Shown here: piece by piece, positions 1 to 6,584 of the stretch
Layout: every line of letters begins with the position of its first letter
Position numbering within the stretch: the first letter of the stretch is position 1
Assembly (NCBI GenBank): GCA_045599065.1
Contig: JAZRVJ010000051.1
Coordinates: 1-11,622, forward strand
Length of the DNA stretch: 11,622 nucleotides
Source: Hennigella sp045599065
GTDB taxonomy: Bacteria; Bacillota_I; Bacilli_A; Mycoplasmatales; Mycoplasmoidaceae
Direction: 5' to 3'
Translations under genes and position numbers: made by a program
Notes under the pieces: generated by a model
What the model saw: only the letters and a program-made list of their open reading frames with translations
Told to the model about the DNA's origin: nothing
Databases searched by the model: none

Positions 1-410
1 AATGATTTTGAAAGAATATTTTGAATTCCAGCCATGTCAACAACAGCACGAACAGGTCCACCTGCAATAACTCCAGTTCCATCTGGAGCAGGTTTTAAGA
101 ATACTCTACCTGCACCATAAACACCAGTTACTTCATGAGGAATAGTAGTGTTTACGATTGGAATATTAACGATATTCTTTTTAGCATCTTCAACAGCTTT
201 TTTGATAGCATCTGGAACTTCAATAGCTTTTCCAGTACCTAATCCAACACGGCCTTTTCTATCTCCAACAACAACTACAGCGCTAAAACGATATCTTCTA
301 CCACCTTTAACAACTTTAGTTACATGGTTGATACTAACAACACGTTCTTCAAATTCTTTTTCAACAACAACGTTTTTCTTTTCTTGTTTCTTTTCTTTAT
401 CTTGACGCAT
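1..410 (-). CDS. rpsE: 30S ribosomal protein S5 (partial, C-terminus beyond the left edge)
   Basis: S5 sits on the solvent side of the small subunit, helps tRNA selection accuracy, and lines the mRNA entry region together with S3 and S4. The 136 codons present cover the N-terminal double-stranded-RNA-binding fold (VVKGGRRYRFSAVVVVGD at residues 33-50, the loop where spectinomycin resistance maps in other bacteria) and the start of the C-terminal fold (GTGVIAGGPVRAVVDMAG, 111-128). The family is usually about 165 residues, so roughly 30 are missing because the window ends, not because the gene is broken. The ATG at 408-410 is preceded by GGAGG (417-421), whose last base is shared with the rplR stop codon, so translation is probably coupled. 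The first ~15 residues are a charged Lys/Glu/Gln stretch that Bacillus S5 lacks. It is the last visible gene of the operon. Confidence 0.97.
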   Translation of the reverse strand, partial: MRQDKEKKQEKKNVVVEKEFEERVVSINHVTKVVKGGRRYRFSAVVVVGDRKGRVGLGTGKAIEVPDAIKKAVEDAKKNIVNIPIVNTTIPHEVTGVYGAGRVFLKPAPDGTGVIAGGPVRAVVDMAGIQNILSKS

Positions 411-420
411 TATTTACCTC

Positions 421-783
421 CTAGAATTTTAAGCCAGCTTCACGTGCAGCTTCAGCTAAGGCTTGAACTCTACCATGATATAAATATCCACCACGGTCGA
501 ATACTACATTTTCAATATTAGCTGCAATAGCTCTCTTACCAATTAAAGCACCAACTTGTTTAGCTGCTTCGATATTAGAACCATTAGCTAATTTTAATTC
601 TTTATCAATACTTGAAGCACTAACTAATGTAGTTCCTTTAGAGTCATCAACGATTTGTGCAAAAATGTTTGCATTTGATCTGAAAACAACTAAACGTGGA
701 GTTGTAGCTGTGCCAATAATGTTTTTACGAATACGTAAATGACGTTTTTGTCTTGTTTCGTTTTTTGATACTTTATTAACCAT
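421..783 (-). CDS. rplR: 50S ribosomal protein L18
   Basis: L18 binds 5S rRNA and, with L5, anchors it in the central protuberance of the large subunit. The 120 residues match the usual Bacillus-type length. The N-terminus is basic (RQKRHLRIRKN, 11-21), followed by PRLVVFRSNANIFAQIVDD (29-47), and the family signature FDRGGYLYHGRV is at 95-106, near the C-terminus, before ALAEAAREAGL. The start has AAGGAG a few bases upstream and lies 14 nt after the rplF stop. The gene is intact, in the canonical position between L6 and S5, and its TAG stop forms part of the rpsE ribosome binding site. Confidence 0.98.
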   Translation of the reverse strand: MVNKVSKNETRQKRHLRIRKNIIGTATTPRLVVFRSNANIFAQIVDDSKGTTLVSASSIDKELKLANGSNIEAAKQVGALIGKRAIAANIENVVFDRGGYLYHGRVQALAEAAREAGLKF

Positions 784-797
784 TTTACTTCTCCTTC

Positions 798-1337
798 CTA
801 CTTAGCTTTCTTTCCTTCTTTACGACGGATAACTTCGTCTTTATATCTAATACCTTTTCCTTTATATGGTTCAGGTTTACGTACTTCTCTTACTTCAGCA
901 GCAAATTCACCAACAACTTGTTTGTTAGCACCTTTGATATGAATTTCAGTTTGAGATGGACATTCAACTTTAACTCCAGCAGGAATTGGCATTTCAACTA
1001 AATGAGAGTATCCAGCAGCAACTACTAATGTGTTGCCCTTTAATGATGCACGGTAACCAACACCTTCGATTAAAAGAATTTTTTCAAATTCTTCATTAAC
1101 ACCCTTAACCATGTTTTGAATGCATGCTCTTGTAGTGCCATGTAATTGTTTTACATGTTTTTCTTCGTTAGGTCTTGATACTTTAACTTCAGCGCCTTCT
1201 ACTTCAATTTTAATTTCTTTACTAAATGTGAATGAAAGTTCACCTTTAGGACCTTTAACATTAACTAAATTGTTTTCATCTACAGTAACTGTAACGCCTG
1301 CAGGAATTGCGATTGGTTTATTTCCTATACGTGACAT
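798..1337 (-). CDS. rplF: 50S ribosomal protein L6
   Basis: L6 binds 23S rRNA near the sarcin-ricin loop and the factor-binding site at the base of the stalk. The 179-residue product has the two duplicated L6 folds. It opens with MSRIGNKPIAIPAGV, carries LIEGVGYRASLKGNTLVVAAGYSH across 89-112, and ends with the diagnostic RKPEPYKGKGIRY (153-165) and a basic Lys/Arg tail. The start is preceded by TAGGAGGTAATT, and the gap to the rpsH stop is 9 nt. Length and motifs are normal, and no alternative start is needed. Confidence 0.98.
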   Translation of the reverse strand: MSRIGNKPIAIPAGVTVTVDENNLVNVKGPKGELSFTFSKEIKIEVEGAEVKVSRPNEEKHVKQLHGTTRACIQNMVKGVNEEFEKILLIEGVGYRASLKGNTLVVAAGYSHLVEMPIPAGVKVECPSQTEIHIKGANKQVVGEFAAEVREVRKPEPYKGKGIRYKDEVIRRKEGKKAK

Positions 1338-1346
1338 AATTACCTC

Positions 1347-1745
1347 CTACCAAACATATGCAATGACTTCACCGCCTAAATGTTGTAAGCGTGCTTCTCT
1401 GTCAGTCATAACTCCGTTTGATGTTGAAACAATAGCGATTCCTAAACCATTTAATACTTTAGGCATTTCATTAACTTTTGCATAAACTCTTAAACCAGGT
1501 TTTGAAATACGTTGGATTCCTGTGATAACTCTTTCTTTCTTATCTGTATACTTCAAAGTTACTTTGATAGATCCTTGAGGACCTTCTTCAACGAATTCTA
1601 CATCATTGATATAACCTTCGTTTTTAATAACATTTAAAATTTCAATTTTAACTTTTGATGCTGGTATCATTACTGTAGCGCTCTTGTTTTGATTTGCGTT
1701 ACGAATTCTTGTAAGCATATCAGCAATTGGATCAGTCATTCCCAT
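1347..1745 (-). CDS. rpsH: 30S ribosomal protein S8
   Basis: S8 is a primary 16S rRNA-binding protein of the central domain; in E. coli it is also the translational repressor of the spc operon. I choose the ATG at 1743-1745 (MGMTDPIADMLTRIRNA), which gives 132 residues, the length of B. subtilis S8. The longer frame that opens at 1769 adds eight residues encoded across the rpsN stop and the Shine-Dalgarno sequence itself, so it is unlikely. The central part has ERVITGIQRISKPGLRVYAK (71-90), and the signature STSNGVMTDREAR is at 107-119, followed by the usual GGEVIAYVW end. The true start lies 17 nt after the rpsN stop. Confidence 0.97.
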   Translation of the reverse strand: MGMTDPIADMLTRIRNANQNKSATVMIPASKVKIEILNVIKNEGYINDVEFVEEGPQGSIKVTLKYTDKKERVITGIQRISKPGLRVYAKVNEMPKVLNGLGIAIVSTSNGVMTDREARLQHLGGEVIAYVW

Positions 1746-1752
1746 TGTATAG

Positions 1753-1760
1753 ACCTCCCT
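1753..1760 (-). promoter_or_regulatory. ribosome binding site deciding the rpsH start
   Basis: AGGGAGGT on the minus strand places GGAGG 8 nt before the ATG at 1743-1745. It lies inside the extension that would be translated from the ATG at 1769, which supports the shorter S8. Confidence 0.85.
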
Positions 1761-1762
1761 TT

Positions 1763-1948
1763 CTACCAACTAGCCTTACGTACGCCAGGAATCTTGCCTT
1801 CATTAGCTAATTCTCTGAAGCACACACGACATAGTTTAAACTTACGATATACTGCATGAGGTCTACCACAACGCTCACAACGTGTATATTCTCTAACTTC
1901 AAATTTTTGTTTACGATGATTTCTTACTTTTAAAGATGTTTTTGCCAT
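1763..1948 (-). CDS. rpsN: 30S ribosomal protein S14, zinc-binding type Z
   Basis: S14 lies in the head of the small subunit and contacts S3, S10 and S19. At 61 residues this is the short zinc-ribbon form, not the ~89-100-residue Cys-less form. The zinc ligands are C24, C27, C40 and C43 (CERC and CRVC), with RPHAVYRKFKLC between and the conserved end IPGVRKASW. The start has AAGGAG upstream, 11 nt after the rplE stop. Because it keeps its cysteines, this copy needs zinc; some bacteria carry a Cys-less S14 elsewhere for zinc starvation, but that cannot be judged here. In this family the gene is sometimes named rpsZ. Confidence 0.98.
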   Translation of the reverse strand: MAKTSLKVRNHRKQKFEVREYTRCERCGRPHAVYRKFKLCRVCFRELANEGKIPGVRKASW

Positions 1949-1959
1949 AATCTATCTCC

Positions 1960-2499
1960 TTACTTCTTGAAAGGCATACCCATAAGTGTTAATAACTCAC
2001 GGCCTTCCTCGTCAGTTTTAGCAGTAGTAACAACAACAATATCCATACCACGTACTTTGAATACTTTGTCATAATTAATTTCTGGGAAAATTAATTGTTC
2101 TTTAACACCGATTGTATAATTTCCTCTACCGTCGAATGAATTCTTAGATAAGCCTCTAAAGTCACGTACACGTGGTAATGAAATAGAAACTAATTTATCA
2201 AAGAATTGGTACATTCTTTCTCCACGAAGAGTTACTTTACAACCAATTGAAGCACCTTCACGTAATTTGAAGTTTGCGATTGATTTTCTTGCTTTTGTAA
2301 TAATTGGTTTTTGACCAACGATTTGTGATAGTTCTTCTACAGCTGCATCTAAAGCTTTAGAGTTTGCCATAGCATCACCAACACCCATATTGATTACGAT
2401 TTTGTCAAGTTTTGGAGCTTGCATAACAGATTTGTAATTAAACTTTTCCATTAAAGCTGGTTTAACACTATTTAAATACTTTTCTTGTAAACGATTCAT
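1960..2499 (-). CDS. rplE: 50S ribosomal protein L5
   Basis: L5 binds 5S rRNA with L18, forms part of the central protuberance, and contacts S13 and the P-site tRNA. The 179 residues equal the normal family length. Signatures are LDKIVINMGVGDA (31-43), QKPIITKARKSIANFKLREG (63-82), RDFRGL (112-117), FDGRGNYTIGVKEQLIFPE (122-140) and GMDIVVVTTAKTDEE near the end. GGAGG lies 10 nt before the ATG, and the rplX stop is 14 nt upstream. Nothing unusual is seen. Confidence 0.98.
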   Translation of the reverse strand: MNRLQEKYLNSVKPALMEKFNYKSVMQAPKLDKIVINMGVGDAMANSKALDAAVEELSQIVGQKPIITKARKSIANFKLREGASIGCKVTLRGERMYQFFDKLVSISLPRVRDFRGLSKNSFDGRGNYTIGVKEQLIFPEINYDKVFKVRGMDIVVVTTAKTDEEGRELLTLMGMPFKK

Positions 2500-2513
2500 A
2501 GCTTAGCTTCCTC

Positions 2514-2822
2514 CTACTTGATGATAGCACCAGATGCTTTAGCATAACGTACTTTTTTGCCATCTTCTACTTTATAACCAATTCTTGTTGGTTTATTAGT
2601 AGATGGATCAATTAACATAACGTTAGATGCATCGATTGGAGCTTCCATTTTAATAATTCCACCGTCTGGATTTGATTGAGAAGGTCTAGTGTGACGACTT
2701 ACAACGTTTACGCCTTCAACAATAACACGGTTTTCTTTAACTAATACTTTTTTAATAGTACCTTTTTTACCTTTAAAGTTACCTGCAATAACGATAACTT
2801 GATCACCTTTTTTAACAACCAT
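2514..2822 (-). CDS. rplX: 50S ribosomal protein L24
   Basis: L24 starts assembly of the large subunit by binding the 5' domain of 23S rRNA, and ends up near the peptide exit tunnel. The 102 residues begin with a KOW motif (KKGDQVIVIAGNFKGKKG, 4-21), followed by VIVEGVNVVSRHTRPSQ and the conserved SNPDGGIIKMEAPI. The C-terminal RIGYKVEDGKKVRYAKASG is typical. AGGAGG lies upstream of the ATG at 2820-2822, 16 nt after the rplN stop. Length and content are normal. Confidence 0.98.
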   Translation of the reverse strand: MVVKKGDQVIVIAGNFKGKKGTIKKVLVKENRVIVEGVNVVSRHTRPSQSNPDGGIIKMEAPIDASNVMLIDPSTNKPTRIGYKVEDGKKVRYAKASGAIIK

Positions 2823-2838
2823 TATTCAGTCCTCCTAA

Positions 2839-3207
2839 TTAAAGAACTTCTGGTGCTAAAGAGATGATCTTCATGAAATCTTTATCACGAAGTTCACGAG
2901 CAACAGGACCAAAAATACGAGTGCCCTTAGGTGTCTTATCTTCTTTAACGATAACTACTGCATTATCATCAAATTTGATATAACTACCATCATTTCTTCT
3001 TAAGCCAGTTTTAGTTCTTACTATAACACATTTAACTACTTCGCCTTTTTTAACTTGGCCACCAGGAGTTGCATCTTTAACAGTAGCAACAATGATATCA
3101 CCAATGTTAGCAAATCTTCTTCTTGTTCCGCCTAAAACTTTAATACATAAAACTTCTTTTGCACCAGAGTTATCAGCAACTTTAAGTCTTGATTCTTGTT
3201 GGATCAT
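2839..3207 (-). CDS. rplN: 50S ribosomal protein L14
   Basis: L14 binds 23S rRNA at the subunit interface, forms bridges to the small subunit, and is the docking site of the silencing factor RsfS in other bacteria. The 122 residues match the family exactly. The start is MIQQESRLKVADNSGAKE, the middle has GGTRRRFANIGDIIVATVKD, and the signature FGPVARELRDKDFMKIISLA is near the C-terminus. AGGAGG lies a few bases upstream of the ATG. In E. coli this gene opens a separate spc operon. Here it starts only 9 nt after the rpsQ stop, so it is read from the upstream promoter. Confidence 0.98.
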   Translation of the reverse strand: MIQQESRLKVADNSGAKEVLCIKVLGGTRRRFANIGDIIVATVKDATPGGQVKKGEVVKCVIVRTKTGLRRNDGSYIKFDDNAVVIVKEDKTPKGTRIFGPVARELRDKDFMKIISLAPEVL

Positions 3208-3216
3208 AATTGCCTC

Positions 3217-3477
3217 CTATAAGATGACTGCCTTTTCAACGATTTCAATCAAACGATATCTCTTCATTTTTGAAAGAGGTCTAGTAGCCATGATTTTTAC
3301 TGTATCGCCTACTTTTGCTTCGTTGTTTTCATCGTGAGCAGTAAATTTCTTTGTATATTCAACACGTTTGCCATATAAAGGATGTTTACGATATGTAGTA
3401 ATAGAAACTTTAATTGTTTTATCTTCTTTATCAGAAACAACTTTACCAATTAAAACTTTACGAGTATTTCTTTCCAT
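3217..3477 (-). CDS. rpsQ: 30S ribosomal protein S17
   Basis: S17 is an OB-fold protein that binds the 5' and central domains of 16S rRNA early in assembly. The 86 residues carry the family pattern: RKVLIGKVVSDKEDKTIKV (6-24), then a KHPLYGKR segment and the late KVGDTVKIMATRPLSKMKR (55-73). TAGGAGGATGAACA precedes the ATG, and an out-of-frame ATG overlapping the Shine-Dalgarno sequence has no supporting site of its own. It follows the rpmC stop by 11 nt and is intact. Confidence 0.98.
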   Translation of the reverse strand: MERNTRKVLIGKVVSDKEDKTIKVSITTYRKHPLYGKRVEYTKKFTAHDENNEAKVGDTVKIMATRPLSKMKRYRLIEIVEKAVIL

Positions 3478-3488
3478 TGTTCATCCTC

Positions 3489-3725
3489 CTACTTATTAGC
3501 ATTTGCACGTTCTGTAAGAATAGTCTTCATACGAGCAATTTGCTTTCTATTTTTCTTGATTTGTGCTGTATTTTCTAATTTTCCAACAGCAGCTTGGAAA
3601 CGTAAATTGAATAATTCTTGTTTTAATTCTTCAATATTCTTTTCAATAGCAGCAACATCCATTTGTCTAATCTTATCAGTCTTTGATTGTCTTACAACAA
3701 CTTTTTCTTTCTTAGTTCTAGCCAT
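3489..3725 (-). CDS. rpmC: 50S ribosomal protein L29 with a short N-terminal extension
   Basis: L29 is a small helical hairpin at the peptide exit tunnel, next to L23, where signal recognition particle and trigger factor dock. The core is recognisable from IEELKQELFNLRFQAAVGKL (31-50) and ENTAQIKKNRKQIARMKT (51-68). At 78 residues it is longer than the usual 63-66. Alignment by eye to Bacillus L29 starts near residue 14, leaving a basic extension (MARTKKEKVVVRQ). Starting at the internal Met22 would remove part of the conserved first helix and has no ribosome binding site, so I keep the ATG at 3723-3725. That start follows the rplP stop by 2 nt and has only a weak GGTGA 6 nt upstream, which suggests dependence on coupling with rplP. 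Confidence 0.94.
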   Translation of the reverse strand: MARTKKEKVVVRQSKTDKIRQMDVAAIEKNIEELKQELFNLRFQAAVGKLENTAQIKKNRKQIARMKTILTERANANK

Positions 3726-3727
3726 TT

Positions 3728-4147
3728 TTATTCACCACTATTTTCCTTTGTTACAAATTTTGTTGTGATAGGTAATTTGTTAGCAGCTAGTCTAAATGCT
3801 TCTCTTGCTACAGCAGCACTTACACCACCGATTTCGAACATTACTGTTCCCTTCTTAACTACTGCTACGTAACCTTCAACGTTACCTTTACCACCACCCA
3901 TACGTACAGCTAATGGTTTCTTAGTTTGTGGATTATGAGGGAAAATTCTAATCCAAACTTTACCTTCACGGTTCATATAACGAGTCATAGCAATACGAGC
4001 AGCTTCAATTTGTTGTTGAGTTAGCCATGTTCCTTGCATAGCCATCATACCAAATTCACCAAAATCTACTTTTTTAGCGCCTTTTGCTTTGCCATCATAA
4101 CGAACTCTATGAGGTCTACGGAATTTTGTTCTCTTAGGCATTAACAT
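3728..4147 (-). CDS. rplP: 50S ribosomal protein L16
   Basis: L16 organises the A site and contacts the tRNA elbow and the base of the L7/L12 stalk; it joins late in assembly. The 139 residues carry the signatures KRTKFRRPHR (5-14), FGEFGMMAMQ (29-38), RIAMTRYMNREGKVWIRIFP (51-70) and VRMGGGKGNVEGYVAVVKKG (81-100). Two in-frame ATGs exist. The one at 4145-4147 lies 10 nt after GGAGG (4158-4162), while the next, at 4139-4141, would be 16 nt away. The first also matches the MLxPKR start of Bacillus L16, so I choose it. The gap to the rpsC stop is 2 nt, and the ribosome binding site is inside the end of rpsC. Confidence 0.97.
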   Translation of the reverse strand: MLMPKRTKFRRPHRVRYDGKAKGAKKVDFGEFGMMAMQGTWLTQQQIEAARIAMTRYMNREGKVWIRIFPHNPQTKKPLAVRMGGGKGNVEGYVAVVKKGTVMFEIGGVSAAVAREAFRLAANKLPITTKFVTKENSGE

Positions 4148-4149
4148 AA

Positions 4150-4797
4150 TTATTTAGCCTCCTTTTTTGCAGGTAAAACTTCACCTTTGCAAATCCAAAC
4201 TTTAATTCCTAATTTACCATAAGTAGTATTAGCTTCAGCTAAAGCATAATCGATGTCAGCTCTTAATGTATGTAGTGGTACTGTACCTTCTGAGTAACCT
4301 TCACCACGTGCCATTTCAGCTCCACCTAATCTACCAGAGATATGAGTCTTAATACCTTTAGCTCCAGCCTTCATAGTTTGTTGGATTGCTTTCTTTTGTA
4401 CTCTTCTGAATGAAGCTCTGTTTTCTAGATCTTCAGCCATTTTTCTTGCAACTAATGTTGCGTCTAAATCTGGGTTCTTAATTTCTACAACGTTCATGAA
4501 TACTTTCTTTCCAGTCATAGCTTCTAATTTTTCAACTAGTTGAGCTTTAATTGTGCCTTCACGACCGATAACAACACCAGGTTTTGCAGTATAAAGAACG
4601 ATCATAATCTTGTTCTTTACTCTCTCGATAACGATTCTTGAAACTTGAGCTTTCTTATAATATTCTTCAATTTCCTTACGAATCTTTAAATCCTCATGTA
4701 ATAATGCAGGAACTTCTAATTTACCAGCATACCATTTTGAATCCCAATCACGGATAATACCTAAACGCATTCCGATTGGGCTAACTTTTTGTCCCAT
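4150..4797 (-). CDS. rpsC: 30S ribosomal protein S3
   Basis: S3 lies in the small-subunit head at the mRNA entry tunnel and takes part in mRNA unwinding. The 215 residues (B. subtilis S3 is 218) start with MGQKVSPIGMRLGIIRDWDS. A type-2 KH domain follows with its loop at GREG (78-81). R131, R132 and K135 align by eye with residues implicated in the E. coli ribosomal helicase activity. The C-terminal domain has KTHISGRLGGAEMARGEGY (150-168) and VPLHTLRADIDYALAEA (173-189). GGAGGATCTCA precedes the ATG, and the gap to rplV is 11 nt. The last codons encode the ribosome binding site of rplP. Confidence 0.98.
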   Translation of the reverse strand: MGQKVSPIGMRLGIIRDWDSKWYAGKLEVPALLHEDLKIRKEIEEYYKKAQVSRIVIERVKNKIMIVLYTAKPGVVIGREGTIKAQLVEKLEAMTGKKVFMNVVEIKNPDLDATLVARKMAEDLENRASFRRVQKKAIQQTMKAGAKGIKTHISGRLGGAEMARGEGYSEGTVPLHTLRADIDYALAEANTTYGKLGIKVWICKGEVLPAKKEAK

Positions 4798-4808
4798 TGA
4801 GATCCTCC

Positions 4809-5156
4809 TTAATTTCTTTCTGCAACAACTACGATAATGTTGCTTGTTCTTTTTAATAAATGACTAGCGCTACCTTTAGCACGAGGTAAGAATCTCTTCA
4901 TTGTCATGCCTTCATTAGCGTAGATTTCTTTAATAAATAATTTGTCTTGAGACATTTCATAATTATTTGTTGCATTAGCAACAGCACTCTTTAATACTTT
5001 TTCAATAGCTGTAGCAGCTCCGTTTGGAGTTACATGTAAAATATTAAATGCATCTTTAATATCTTTGCCTCTAACCAAATCCATAACTAATCTTACCTTA
5101 GTAGCAGAGATACGTACAGTCTTAGCTTCTGCTCTAGCAGTTTTTACTTCTTCCAT
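4809..5156 (-). CDS. rplV: 50S ribosomal protein L22
   Basis: L22 binds all domains of 23S rRNA, and its long beta-hairpin lines the peptide exit tunnel beside L4, at the constriction where macrolide resistance mutations occur. I use the ATG at 5154-5156, giving 115 residues (family about 110-115). The reading frame stays open upstream to 5219, but those 21 codons lie over the end of rpsS and contain the Shine-Dalgarno sequence. Landmarks are KTVRISATKVRLVMDLVRGK (12-31), IEKVLKSAVANATNNYEM (51-68) and the hairpin MTMKRFLPRAKGSASHLLKR (84-103). The start is 13 nt after the rpsS stop. Confidence 0.97.
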   Translation of the reverse strand: MEEVKTARAEAKTVRISATKVRLVMDLVRGKDIKDAFNILHVTPNGAATAIEKVLKSAVANATNNYEMSQDKLFIKEIYANEGMTMKRFLPRAKGSASHLLKRTSNIIVVVAERN

Positions 5157-5162
5157 AATTAT

Positions 5163-5168
5163 CTCCTT
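5163..5168 (-). promoter_or_regulatory. ribosome binding site deciding the rplV start
   Basis: AAGGAG on the minus strand lies 6 nt before the ATG at 5154-5156, and fixes that codon as the L22 start in preference to the in-frame ATG at 5219 inside rpsS. Confidence 0.85.
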
Positions 5169-5169
5169 C

Positions 5170-5439
5170 CTAAGCTTCCTTATCTTTTCCATGTCCGTGG
5201 TATGTTCTAGTTGGTGCAAATTCGCCTAATTTATGTCCAACCATATCTTCAGTTACATATACAGGAACATGTGTTTTTCCATTATATACACCAATTGTGT
5301 GTCCAATAAATGCTGGGAAAATTGTTGATCTTCTTGACCAAGTTTGAATAACTTTTTTACTGTTTGATTCATTTAATTCAACTACTTTTTTCATTAAATG
5401 TTCATCACAGAAAGGTCCTTTTTTCAATGAACGAGCCAT
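5170..5439 (-). CDS. rpsS: 30S ribosomal protein S19
   Basis: S19 is in the head of the small subunit, pairs with S13, and contacts the A-site tRNA and the central protuberance. The 89 residues start MARSLKKGPFCDEHLMKKV. The signature is split across GHTIGVYNGKTHVPVYVTED (46-65) and GHKLGEFAPTRTYHGH (68-83), then a short charged tail. AGGAGGTACAAA precedes the ATG, and the gap to the rplB stop is 14 nt. It is intact and normal in length. Confidence 0.98.
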   Translation of the reverse strand: MARSLKKGPFCDEHLMKKVVELNESNSKKVIQTWSRRSTIFPAFIGHTIGVYNGKTHVPVYVTEDMVGHKLGEFAPTRTYHGHGKDKEA

Positions 5440-5453
5440 TTTGTACCTCCTAA

Positions 5454-6287
5454 TTAACCGTTACGACGACGAACGATTAGTTCGTTTGATTTTTTCTTTG
5501 AATTACGAGTCTTCTTACCTAAAGCAGGTTTACCCCAAGGAGTTAAAGGTGCTTTACGTCCAATTGGAGCTCTACCTTCACCACCACCATGAGGATGGTC
5601 ATTAGGGTTCATAACAGATCCACGTACAGTTGGGTTGATTCCCATATGACGAGTTCTACCAGCTTTACCAATTGTTACATTCATATAATCAGCGTTGCCA
5701 ACTTCACCAACTGTAGCACGGCAAACACTTAAAATTTTTCTAACTTCACCGCTTGTTAAACGTACTAAAACGTATCTTTCTTCACGGCCTAAGATTTGAG
5801 CACTTGTACCAGCGCTTCTAACTAATTGAGCACCTTTTCCAGGATGCATTTCAATGTTATGAATAATAGTACCAATTGGCATATTTCCTAAAGGCATTGT
5901 ATTACCAATTTTGATATCTACTTTTTCGCCAGATACAATTGTGTCTCCAACTTTGATATCTTTTGGAGCAATGATATATCTCTTTTCACCATCAGCGTAG
6001 CAAACTAAAGCAATATTAGCACTTCTGTTTGGATCATATTCGATAGTCTTAATAGTTCCAACGATATTGTCTTTATTACGTTTAAAATCAATGATACGAT
6101 ATTTTCTCTTTTCACCGCCACCTTGATGACGAACTGTAATATGACCAGTATTGTTTCTACCACCATTCTTACTTAAAGGAGCTAATAAACTCTTTTCAGG
6201 AGTATCTGTAGTGATTTCATTCTTATATACTAATACAGTCATATCACGACGACCATTAGTCGTAGGTTTATAACTTTTAATAGCCAT
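5454..6287 (-). CDS. rplB: 50S ribosomal protein L2
   Basis: L2 is one of the largest and most conserved ribosomal proteins, needed for subunit association and close to the peptidyl transferase centre. The 277 residues have the OB-like N-terminal domain with NNTGHITVRHQGGGEKRKYR (45-64) and IDFKR, then the SH3-like domain with AGTSAQILGREERYVLVRL (159-177). The diagnostic loop NPNDHPHGGGEGRAPIGRK is at 227-245; H231 corresponds by eye to the functionally important E. coli His229. The tail RNSKKKSNELIVRRR is typical. GGAGG precedes the ATG by 8 nt, and the gap to rplW is 12 nt. Confidence 0.99.
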   Translation of the reverse strand: MAIKSYKPTTNGRRDMTVLVYKNEITTDTPEKSLLAPLSKNGGRNNTGHITVRHQGGGEKRKYRIIDFKRNKDNIVGTIKTIEYDPNRSANIALVCYADGEKRYIIAPKDIKVGDTIVSGEKVDIKIGNTMPLGNMPIGTIIHNIEMHPGKGAQLVRSAGTSAQILGREERYVLVRLTSGEVRKILSVCRATVGEVGNADYMNVTIGKAGRTRHMGINPTVRGSVMNPNDHPHGGGEGRAPIGRKAPLTPWGKPALGKKTRNSKKKSNELIVRRRNG

Positions 6288-6299
6288 TGATTATTCCTC

Positions 6300-6584
6300 C
6301 TATAATTCGAATACGTCTAACTTATCGCCTTCAGCTAAAGTTACTACAGCTTTTTGAACAGCTGGACGTAATCCTTCATATTTTCCAACACGACGTGTCT
6401 TTCTTGGAGTGTTAAGCATGTTTACAGAAACAACTTTAACTTTCCAAAGATTTTCTACTGCTTTTGCAACTTCTACTTTATTGCTACCTTGTTTAACTTC
6501 AAATGTATATTTGTTAGCTTCAACTAATTTAGTAGCTTTTTCTGTAATTAAAGGACGTACAATAATGTCATAATCTTTTCTCAT
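6300..6584 (-). CDS. rplW: 50S ribosomal protein L23
   Basis: L23 lies at the mouth of the exit tunnel and is the main docking site for trigger factor and SRP. The 94 residues contain the signature RPLITEKATKL (10-20), NKYTFEVKQGSNKVEVAKAV (24-43) and an RKTRRVGKYEGLRP segment. The start overlaps the rplD stop by one base (TAATG at 6582-6586), so translation is expected to be coupled. The ribosome binding site GGAGG (6595-6599) is inside the last codons of rplD, 10 nt from the ATG. Length and sequence are normal. Confidence 0.98.
   Translation of the reverse strand: MRKDYDIIVRPLITEKATKLVEANKYTFEVKQGSNKVEVAKAVENLWKVKVVSVNMLNTPRKTRRVGKYEGLRPAVQKAVVTLAEGDKLDVFEL

Noticed and set aside
148..521. 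Plus-strand reading frames over rpsE and rplR
   Set aside because: They lie opposite well-identified ribosomal genes, have low-complexity Thr/Phe-rich translations, and lack ribosome binding sites.
1746..1769. Eight-residue longer S8 start
   Set aside because: It would overlap the rpsN stop and contain the Shine-Dalgarno sequence; the shorter form matches the Bacillus length.
5157..5219. Twenty-one-residue longer L22 start inside rpsS
   Set aside because: The segment is the out-of-frame end of rpsS and includes the real ribosome binding site of rplV.
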